Shown here: one piece after another, positions 37,250 through 43,351 of the stretch | Layout: each line of letters starts with the position of its first letter | Numbering within the stretch: position 1 is the stretch's first letter | Origin: Paenibacillus sp. An7 | GTDB lineage: Bacteria > Bacillota > Bacilli > Paenibacillales > Paenibacillaceae | Direction: 5' to 3' | Assembly (NCBI RefSeq): GCF_009870785.1 | Contig: NZ_WTWX01000014.1 | Span: 1-64,000, forward strand | Length of the DNA stretch: 64,000 nucleotides | Notes under the pieces: generated by a model | The model's database searches: none | Told to the model about the DNA's origin: nothing | The model's input: the letters and a program-made list of their open reading frames with translations, nothing else | Made by a program: the position numbers and the translations under genes

Positions 37250-37653
37250 TTAAACGGATATCGTTACAGGTTTTTTGCTTGATTTTTTGGCTTCTTCTAT
37301 GTTTTTCATTTTGTTGTTCCAGCAAGTCTGACTTAAATTCACAGGATATTCGGCTGGATATAAGGAACGTTTGTATTCTTCCCATAGAAGATCAAGCTGT
37401 TGTTTTGCAAAAAGTTGGATTTCTTGGACCTTTGGACATTCATACACAAGTTTGCCATTCTTCAAAATCACTTCGTGCAAATCGATCGCCGTAAAATTTT
37501 TGACTGCTTTTTCATCATAGGGTAATTCGTTTTATGCCATTCACTATCTGGTAACCAAAACTCGACTTTTTCCTCCATGAATGTATACCAGCGTTCGTAA
37601 TACTCTTTAATTGGATGGAAAATTGGCTCGTTTAGAACATTTGCTAACAGCAT
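37250..37653 (-). pseudogene. pncB: Frameshifted 3' remnant of nicotinate phosphoribosyltransferase (pncB)
   Basis: Two overlapping minus-strand frames (37653-37468 and its continuation to 37250) read as one protein if a single base is added near the GGG at 37520-37522. The first frame ends its good sequence at EWHKTNYP, and the second resumes immediately as YDEKAVKNFTAIDLHEVILK. The tail KNGKLVYECPKVQEIQLFAKQ, LWEEYKRSLYPAEYPVNLSQ and CWNNKM resembles the C-terminal domain of Firmicute nicotinate phosphoribosyltransferases (about 485 residues), but only about 134 residues remain and the catalytic barrel is missing. A sequencing indel could explain the frameshift, not the missing N-terminal part. 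It lies directly downstream of the sirtuin pair, which suggests a former NAD-metabolism link. Confidence 0.6.
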
Positions 37654-37675
37654 ATTTATTCTCCCATCTATTGGT

Positions 37676-38518
37676 TTATTTCAGCTGAACTAATTGCTCT
37701 AATACGGCGGAAATATCCCCATCGATTCCAATTGATTTGGAGGCAATTTCTTGCGGAATATAAATTTCTCCTTTATTCAGCGTAATATACGTTGCGTGTT
37801 CCTCGTTGTTCGTGATATTCATAAATGGTGCTTTAATTAACTGGTTTCTAAAACCTACGCCTAGTTCCAGTAACACTAATTTTTTACCATGAGCGGTCTC
37901 AATAAAATTCTGATACGCTTCATAGCTTGCTTGCCAAGATGGATCTCTTAAGAAATTACGGTCAACTTCTACATGCATTTGCATCGGACCGCCACATTTT
38001 GGACACTGTGGAATCAGGTCGGAAGGTACTTTTCCATTTTGCTGTTTTTGTCCCATTTCACGTAATATATGATCACCCGAATAAATATCATCATGACAGC
38101 GGTTAGAACACTGTAACTTACGACAATTCCCTTCAAATTCGAAAAGACGTTCTTTTGAAAAACCTGCCAATTCAAAATGAGCATCCGTATTGGATGTAAT
38201 AACAAAATAGTTTTTATCTTTCACTAGTTCATAAAGATTTTTCATTGCAGGACTAACTTCCTCGTTCTCTAAAAAGTACATGTACATCCGGCTAAAAAAT
38301 GCCCACTTTTCTTCTTGAGAAGGGAAGGGATAAAAAGCGCCTTGCAGGATACTGCGAATGCCGTACTTTTCACGAAAATCACTAAAATTTTCTGAAAACG
38401 CCGCATTCTCCGCGAAAATATTATAACCTCCTGAAATAGCAAGGCCGTTACTGGCACCGATGACAATGCTGTCAGCTTCTTCGATTTTTTTTAAAACTGT
38501 TGCATATGTTTCTTTCAT
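37676..38518 (-). CDS. SirTM-like SIR2-family protein (copy 1)
   Basis: This 280-residue NAD-binding sirtuin-fold protein has IVIGASNGLAISGGYN in place of the usual GAGxS loop and ITSNTDAHFELAGF for the ribose-binding TxNxD. A four-cysteine zinc ribbon is CSNRC...CPKCGG. At the position of the canonical catalytic histidine the text reads FEGNCRKLQCSNRC, with no His. This is the pattern of class M (SirTM) sirtuins, which act as protein ADP-ribosyltransferases rather than deacetylases. The start at 38518 has TTGGAGG 5 nt upstream. It is downstream of copy 2 by 45 bp, probably in one transcript. No macrodomain, GcvH-like or lipoate ligase gene is next to it, unlike known SirTM operons. Confidence 0.82.
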   Translation of the reverse strand: MKETYATVLKKIEEADSIVIGASNGLAISGGYNIFAENAAFSENFSDFREKYGIRSILQGAFYPFPSQEEKWAFFSRMYMYFLENEEVSPAMKNLYELVKDKNYFVITSNTDAHFELAGFSKERLFEFEGNCRKLQCSNRCHDDIYSGDHILREMGQKQQNGKVPSDLIPQCPKCGGPMQMHVEVDRNFLRDPSWQASYEAYQNFIETAHGKKLVLLELGVGFRNQLIKAPFMNITNNEEHATYITLNKGEIYIPQEIASKSIGIDGDISAVLEQLVQLK

Positions 38519-38563
38519 ACGTTCCTCCAATTAAGATACTTGATTATAGATACAAAACCGTAC

Positions 38564-39436
38564 TTATTTGATGTTTTCTGCTCGTTTTTCTTGTTTGTTC
38601 ACCGCCGTTTTCAATACTTGAGCAATGTCCTCATGAATCGCGAGTCCTTTATCCATAAGCTCTACTGGCAATATTGCATCGTTTGGATTAATCGTAATAT
38701 AATAGGCATCCGGCCAGTGATATGTCATATTCCAGAAAGGTTCTTTAATGAACATCGGAGTCATTTTTCCAACACCTAATTCTAAAAACAGTACCTTCTT
38801 ATCTTTGTTTTTGATGAGAAACTCATTATATTTTTTAAGTTCGGTTCGATAAGCGGTACCTTCTAAAAATACATAAGAGCGAACCCATGGCTCCATATCG
38901 CCTCCGCATTTTGGACAGGTTGGAATCAACTCGGTAGGTATACTTGTTCCTTCGATGTTTTCATACATTTTTTCAACCATATCTTTATTAAAATAAACTT
39001 GGTCATGACAACGATCGTTACATTGAAAATAACGGGAATCCCCTTGAATCGGTGCAACTTTATCTTGAGGGAAAACTTTGGAGAACTGTGCATCTTGATT
39101 CGTTGTCACAATGAAATAATTTTTGCCTTCAAGCAATTTTTCTAAATCAAGGTAGGGTTGACCAGCTTCGAGATCGTATATACCCTTCTGATATAATGTA
39201 GCTAGGTAAGCCCAGCGTTCCTCTTTCGTTGGGAAAGGATGATAAAATCCATAAAATAAATTTTTGATTCCGTATTTTTTTGCGAATTCTCCAAAATGCT
39301 TATTGAACAACTCTCCGGTCTCATAATAGCTGTATCCAGCAGCTTCCGACATACCGGCAGCTCCGCCAACCACGATCGCGTCAGCCTCTTCCATTTTTTG
39401 TAGCAATATATCTATATTGTTCTGTTGTAATAACAT
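38564..39436 (-). CDS. SirTM-like SIR2-family protein (copy 2)
   Basis: This 290-residue paralogue of the downstream gene has the NAD loop VVGGAAGMSEAAGYSYYE, TTNQDAQFSK for the TxNxD motif and zinc cysteines CNDRC...CPKCGG. The canonical HG is replaced by QGD in PIQGDSRYFQCNDRC; glutamine at this place is known in SirTM enzymes that ADP-ribosylate lipoylated carrier proteins. AGGAGGG lies 11 nt before the ATG. It is the first gene of the sirtuin transcript and is driven by the conserved promoter/operator block at 39499-39570, divergent from hxlR. Target and partner are unknown. Confidence 0.84.
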   Translation of the reverse strand: MLLQQNNIDILLQKMEEADAIVVGGAAGMSEAAGYSYYETGELFNKHFGEFAKKYGIKNLFYGFYHPFPTKEERWAYLATLYQKGIYDLEAGQPYLDLEKLLEGKNYFIVTTNQDAQFSKVFPQDKVAPIQGDSRYFQCNDRCHDQVYFNKDMVEKMYENIEGTSIPTELIPTCPKCGGDMEPWVRSYVFLEGTAYRTELKKYNEFLIKNKDKKVLFLELGVGKMTPMFIKEPFWNMTYHWPDAYYITINPNDAILPVELMDKGLAIHEDIAQVLKTAVNKQEKRAENIK

Positions 39437-39498
39437 AATTTAATTTGCCCTCCTAATAGGCTTCGTCAATTTCTTATCCTGATGTTCTGGGATTTATG

Positions 39499-39570
39499 TG
39501 TATTATATAAGTCGTATGTTCTTATAAACAAGTATGCACTTTTAAGACATATACTATCTAATAAGATAGT
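39499..39570 (-). promoter_or_regulatory. Promoter and HxlR-type operator of the sirtuin pair
   Basis: On the minus strand: -35 TTGTTT (39531-39526), 18 nt, -10 TATAAT (39507-39502). Upstream lies the perfect palindrome ACTATCT-aata-AGATAGT (39553-39570). The 72-bp block aligns without gaps to 42692-42763 upstream of the MBL lipoprotein (58 of 72 identical; 40 of 43 over the operator/-35 half). The remaining bases up to the hxlR start (39571-39764) show only an AT-rich stretch with a TATAAT at 39713-39718 that may serve hxlR. Confidence 0.75.
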
Positions 39571-39764
39571 GTACAACTAACAAATAACCACTATAAAATG
39601 ATCACAGTTTTACTGGCAAATCCACGCATTGATAAGCTATCTATGTACATACTAAAATCTGGGGATAAGATGTATCTTCATTTAAGAGACCCGCTTTACT
39701 AGACTATAGACATATAATATAGTTAATACATAATAAAGAATGTGTATATAACTTATTAACTTAT

Positions 39765-39782
39765 ACTATCTTGGAGGATAGC
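39765..39782 (+). promoter_or_regulatory. Third operator copy overlapping the hxlR ribosome site
   Basis: ACTATCT-tgga-GGATAGC is 5 of 7 in its second arm to the perfect operators at 39553 and 42746. It contains the GGAGG ribosome site and ends one base before the ATG at 39783, a position suited to autorepression. Confidence 0.6.
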
Positions 39783-40136
39783 ATGAATATGAATATGAAT
39801 ATAAATAACTCAGTTACGAATAACGATGAGTCCAGGGAGCCGTTTTTTGGATACACTTTATCGATTATTAGTGGTAAGTGGAAACTGCTTATTATCTATC
39901 ATTTATCACAAAACGGTGCTGTTCGGTATAACGAACTTCAACGTATGTTAGGGAAAATTACTTATAAAACCCTTAGTACCACCCTAAAAGAAATGCAAAA
40001 TGATGGTTTAATTCATCGGGAGGAATATCCACAAATCCCTCCAAAAGTGGAATATAGTCTAACTGAAAAGGGACAAACGCTTTGGCCGCTCATTCAGGAG
40101 ATGTGCCAATGGGGAGAACAATATAAAGAAGATTAA
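39783..40136 (+). CDS. HxlR-family winged-helix regulator
   Basis: This 117-residue DNA-binding protein has the HxlR core ISGKWKLLIIYHLSQNGAVRYNELQRML, then ITYKTLSTTLKEMQNDGLIHR as recognition helix and wing entry, and VEYSLTEKGQTLWPLIQEMCQW. The family usually has an N-terminal cysteine (CPVxxTL...) that senses electrophiles; here the place reads PFFGYTL, so only the C-terminal cysteine remains and a thiol switch like YodB is unlikely. The ATG at 39783 is chosen because GGAGG is 5 nt upstream; an in-frame TTG at 39771 would itself be part of the ribosome site. It lies divergent from the sirtuins and is the obvious candidate for the shared operators. Confidence 0.9.
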   Translation: MNMNMNINNSVTNNDESREPFFGYTLSIISGKWKLLIIYHLSQNGAVRYNELQRMLGKITYKTLSTTLKEMQNDGLIHREEYPQIPPKVEYSLTEKGQTLWPLIQEMCQWGEQYKED

Positions 40137-40261
40137 TGAACATAGCAGCTCTAACTAGATATTGCAGTGTACCTAACCGTTAGAGTAGACATTGGAACCC
40201 TCTGGTTAACCCCATATTCTAGTGGGTGATTAGGGTACATTTTTCATGGCAATTGAAGGAC

Positions 40262-40313
40262 AAAAAAAGCCCTAACTGGACTGGCTGTTCACAGCGATCG
40301 TCCAGTTGGGGCT
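40262..40313 (-). terminator. Terminator of the cysteine hydrolase gene
   Basis: GCCCTAACTGGAC / GTCCAGTTGGGGC stem; the minus strand reads into TTTTTTT. It lies 48 bp past the minus-strand stop and also faces the end of hxlR. Confidence 0.85.
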
Positions 40314-40360
40314 TATGTTTACCTAATAGAGAGGGTTCATTCTTTAACCACTCTTTTTAA

Positions 40361-40915
40361 TTAGTTGTTCAGTCGCAGGAAGTCCGCAGTCGAAACTACA
40401 TTGCAGTACATACCGTGAAGAGCGCCGACAAATGCATAATGAACTTGTTCAGCAGGTACGATTTTATCTTGATAAGATAATTCTTTTGTTGCACAAGCAT
40501 CTTCAATAAGTGTAGTTTCATAGCCTAGATCTACGGCAGCTCTAACTGTTGCATCAATACACATATGTGTCATCATACCTACAACGACTAACTTGGTAAT
40601 TCCTTTTTCTTTTAATTGTTGCTCTAATTCTGTATTTAAGAAGCTGTTAGGGAAATGTTTGATGATGATACTTTCGTGTTCCAATGGTTGAACAGATTCA
40701 TTTATCTTAACTCCCTCTGTATCCTTAACAAAGAAGCCCATTGCTGGGTCACTTGCGATATGTTGAACATGAAAAATATGATCTTTGTTATTCTGTCTGA
40801 ACCAGTCCAGGATTTCAGCTGCATTAGCTGCTGCTTTTTCAGGGTTACTTAATTCCATGTTTCCATTTGGAAAATAGTCATTTTGGATATCTACAATAAT
40901 TAAAGCTGTGCTCAT
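40361..40915 (-). CDS. Isochorismatase-family cysteine hydrolase
   Basis: This 184-residue cytoplasmic hydrolase of the isochorismatase/nicotinamidase superfamily has the catalytic triad visible: Asp in ALIIVDIQNDYF, Lys in IIIKHFPNSF and Cys in VVGMMTHMCIDATVRAA, with the usual cis-peptide before the cysteine segment. Members hydrolyse isochorismate, nicotinamide, N-carbamoyl compounds or ureas; the nicotinamidase metal motif D-x-H is not evident. GAGGTGG lies 5 nt before the ATG at 40915. It is divergent from an Lrp/AsnC regulator 117 bp away. Nicotinamide as substrate would suit the NAD-related neighbours but is not supported by motifs. Confidence 0.88.
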   Translation of the reverse strand: MSTALIIVDIQNDYFPNGNMELSNPEKAAANAAEILDWFRQNNKDHIFHVQHIASDPAMGFFVKDTEGVKINESVQPLEHESIIIKHFPNSFLNTELEQQLKEKGITKLVVVGMMTHMCIDATVRAAVDLGYETTLIEDACATKELSYQDKIVPAEQVHYAFVGALHGMYCNVVSTADFLRLNN

Positions 40916-41032
40916 TTTTTCCACCTCATTAATAGTTTAAGTATAATCAATGATAAATAAGTTCATGATTTTTATCGATACTTTGATGAAAGACTTTGGC
41001 ATCTAATCATTTCATGATGAAAGGAAGTTACT

Positions 41033-41482
41033 ATGGAACTTGATAACATCGATGTTCAGATTCTCCATTTATTATCCGAAAACTCACGTATTCAATGGAA
41101 GGACCTAGGAGCGCAAATCCATATGACCGGACAAGCTGTAGGGAATCGCATTAAAAAAATGGAGCAAAGTGGTGTAATTGAAGCCTACTCTCTAATCGTA
41201 GATGAATTGAAATTAGGGCTTTCTTATACCGCATTTGTCATTATTTATATGAAAACAGCGGATCACGAATCATTTATATCTTTTATTAATGAACAAAAAG
41301 AGGTAGTAGAAGCTCACCGAGTATCGGGTGAAGGTTGTTACCATTTAAAAATAAAGGTGAATTCTCAAGAACATTTGAATGTTCTTCTTACTAAAATTCT
41401 TGATTATGGGAATTACAAAATGTATTTATCTATACAAAACATTAAGAAACACAATCCACTGACTAGTATGTTACAAGTATAA
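41033..41482 (+). CDS. Lrp/AsnC-family transcriptional regulator
   Basis: This 149-residue regulator has an N-terminal helix-turn-helix (LDNIDVQILHLLSENSRIQWKDLGAQIHMTGQAVGNRIKKMEQSGVI) and a C-terminal RAM/ASNC ligand domain (VVEAHRVSGEGCYHLKIKVNSQEHLNVLL). GAAAGGAAG lies just before the ATG. It is divergent from the cysteine hydrolase, the usual layout for an Lrp-type regulator and its target. Effector unknown, commonly an amino acid. Confidence 0.9.
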   Translation: MELDNIDVQILHLLSENSRIQWKDLGAQIHMTGQAVGNRIKKMEQSGVIEAYSLIVDELKLGLSYTAFVIIYMKTADHESFISFINEQKEVVEAHRVSGEGCYHLKIKVNSQEHLNVLLTKILDYGNYKMYLSIQNIKKHNPLTSMLQV

Positions 41483-41523
41483 AAAAGATAGGTATAATAA
41501 CTCGAAGTTACTATACCTATCTT
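41481..41523 (-). terminator. Terminator between Lrp and MBL lipoprotein genes
   Basis: AAGATAGGTATA / TATACCTATCTT stem extended by AACT/AGTT; the minus strand reads into TTTTTTAT. It serves the minus-strand MBL gene and, less well, the regulator. Confidence 0.85.
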
Positions 41524-41556
41524 GCTATTGGAACAACTAGAATGTACTAGCAGTGC

Positions 41557-42492
41557 CTAGTTATTAACTGCGTCTTCTCCAAATGAGTAGGATTCTCCAT
41601 CATCGGGTACCAACACATTAGACTGGATTCCTTTTACGTTAATAAAGTTCTTTAATTCTTCTCTAGATAGTCCCCAATGGTTAACTGCTTCTAGATGGCT
41701 AACAACGATGGTTGCTTCAGGAGCAGCCTTGTATACTTCATAGATGTCTTCTTTCCCCATAATAAGTTCGCCGGCAGGGCCAGGTTCAGTAAATTGGTTT
41801 GCGCCACCATTTAGCAAAATAATTTCTGGTGTATAGGTTTCAATGATTTCTTCTACTTCTTCATACCAAACGGTATCTCCAGCCAAATACACGGTTTCTT
41901 CTTCCGAGTGTTGGAACACAACTCCCATCACATTTCCAGCGATTACTGCCGTTTCTCCATGTCCGTGGCGACCATCAACTTCAGTAAGTTCAACGCCATT
42001 AAAGTCAATGGCTACTCCTTCTTCCATGACTTCAATATTCGTGAATCCTGCTTCTTTGGCCATTTTGGCATCCTCTTCATCTTGCATAAACATCTTAATG
42101 TCTTTAGGCAACTGGTCTTTTGCTGCTTGGTCAAAGTGATCCTCATGTGTATGAGTGATGATGACAGCATCTACCTCATCAAGAATCTCATCAACGGACA
42201 TTGGTAATTCAACGATCGGATTTCGATCATCTCTTGCTGCAGGAAGGAAAGGATCAAATTCCCCTTTTTTTGATAACATCGGATCAACTAAGAACTTTTG
42301 ACCACCGTATTCTAAGGTAACTGTCGCATTTCGGATTTGTTGAAAATTCAGTTCATATTCTTGTTGTTGAGAAGTATTTTGGTCCTCTACAGGCTTAGCT
42401 TCCTGCGTGGTTCCGCAAGCAGCTAGTAATGCACTCATCAATACCGCTGTCATTGTAAGCATAGCTGGCTTTTTAAACTTTTTCATCTTCAT
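41557..42492 (-). CDS. MBL-fold metallohydrolase lipoprotein (UlaG/YtkL-like)
   Basis: This 311-residue lipoprotein has signal and lipobox MLTMTAVLMSALLAAC. The metallo-beta-lactamase fold opens with the UlaG-like strand RNATVTLEYGGQKFLVDPML. Metal ligands are HTHEDH (HxHxDH), a histidine in VDGRHGHGE, an aspartate in LAGDTVWY and a late histidine in VSHLEAVNHWG. Most UlaG/YtkL relatives are cytoplasmic, so the lipoprotein form is unusual. GAGG lies 4 nt before the ATG. It is preceded by the same promoter/operator block as the sirtuin pair, with a leader of about 195 nt. Substrate unknown. Confidence 0.85.
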   Translation of the reverse strand: MKMKKFKKPAMLTMTAVLMSALLAACGTTQEAKPVEDQNTSQQQEYELNFQQIRNATVTLEYGGQKFLVDPMLSKKGEFDPFLPAARDDRNPIVELPMSVDEILDEVDAVIITHTHEDHFDQAAKDQLPKDIKMFMQDEEDAKMAKEAGFTNIEVMEEGVAIDFNGVELTEVDGRHGHGETAVIAGNVMGVVFQHSEEETVYLAGDTVWYEEVEEIIETYTPEIILLNGGANQFTEPGPAGELIMGKEDIYEVYKAAPEATIVVSHLEAVNHWGLSREELKNFINVKGIQSNVLVPDDGESYSFGEDAVNN

Positions 42493-42691
42493 AAAACCTC
42501 ATTTCAAATTGTAAGTAAACTTTTATAATCACTTTTCATCTAAACTCAGAACATGACACAATGGGGGGGAACTGTTCTGAATGTAGTAGATAAGAGGCGA
42601 AACTCTCGCTCATCCACCTCATAGCCGGTTTATGCTAGTTCTTCTTATATATCACTCTCCTTTCTGTATGTCTTTTTTTCAGGGGACTGAG

Positions 42692-42769
42692 TGTATTATA
42701 TGGTTGGTATAGTTATACGGACAAGTATGTACTTTTATGACATATACTATCTATTAAGATAGTATATGT
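42692..42769 (-). promoter_or_regulatory. Promoter and HxlR-type operator of the MBL lipoprotein
   Basis: On the minus strand: -35 TTGTCC (42724-42719), 18 nt, -10 TATAAT (42700-42695). The upstream palindrome has 13-bp perfect arms (42740-42752 and 42757-42769) around atta, containing ACTATCT/AGATAGT. It aligns without gaps to 39499-39570. Operators lie about 22 bp upstream of the -35 in both copies, a position more typical of activation than of simple blocking. Confidence 0.75.
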
Positions 42770-42810
42770 CATTCACATCTGATGAAAATAAGAGTTTCAG
42801 CTCATCTATT

Positions 42811-42852
42811 CAACACAAATACACATACGTAAATGTATGTGTATTTGTGTTG
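42811..42852. repeat. 18-bp perfect inverted repeat, 6-nt spacer
   Basis: CAACACAAATACACATAC (42811-42828) is perfectly repeated inverted at 42835-42852. No T run follows directly on either strand (TTTTTTTT begins about 11 nt later on the + strand). It stands alone in the gap between the MBL promoter and the small membrane peptide gene. Confidence 0.85.
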
Positions 42853-42930
42853 AACGTATATTGATTTTTTTTACGGATTAAGATAAGTACATCATCCGGT
42901 GACTACATAGCGGTAAAGAAGAATTCATTT

Positions 42931-42958
42931 AAAAAAGAGCAGTTCATCGCTGCTCTTT
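42931..42958 (-). terminator. Terminator of the small membrane peptide gene
   Basis: AAAGAGCAG / CTGCTCTTT stem; the minus strand reads into TTTTTT. It lies 33 bp after the stop codon at 42991. Confidence 0.85.
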
Positions 42959-42990
42959 ACTTATGTCTTATATCTAGTTATGAATTGTCT

Positions 42991-43095
42991 TTAACGTAAA
43001 GGTGGCAGAACACCGCTTGAGAAAATAATAGACAAGATAACGATACTGACAAGGACAGCAGCCCCAACAGTCCAGAATACCAGTTTTTGAATCAT
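42991..43095 (-). CDS. 34-residue single-span membrane peptide
   Basis: This short gene is supported by GGGAG about 10 nt before an ATG at 43095, a clean frame to TAA and a strong terminator right after it. The product begins MIQKLVFWTVGAAVLV, has one hydrophobic span of about 22 residues with Ser and Gly, and ends GVLPPLR. I do not recognise a family. It could be a small membrane regulator or a secreted-signal precursor; nothing in the neighbours decides this. Confidence 0.65.
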   Translation of the reverse strand: MIQKLVFWTVGAAVLVSIVILSIIFSSGVLPPLR

Positions 43096-43351
43096 GTTTT
43101 TAAAACTCCCTTTTTACGATATTAATAAATGGCACCATTAGCTATTATACACATCAAATGTTAGATATAAGAAACAAAATTATAATTTTTATTAGATTTT
43201 TTTAAGATCGTAGATTTTTTTATGAAAAAAATGAGGAAATATTGCGTCATTTTTACCAAATTAATAAATAAAAAGACCTTAAAATCTAAACATCAATAGT
43301 TCCCTAACCGACAAAAGAAGAAGACTACTGAGGCAGATATGGGGGGAAATC

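Noticed and set aside
40361..40915. Nicotinamidase (PncA) assignment for the cysteine hydrolase
   Set aside because: The triad fits the whole superfamily, but the nicotinamidase metal-binding DxH motif is not evident; the NAD-related neighbours alone are not enough.
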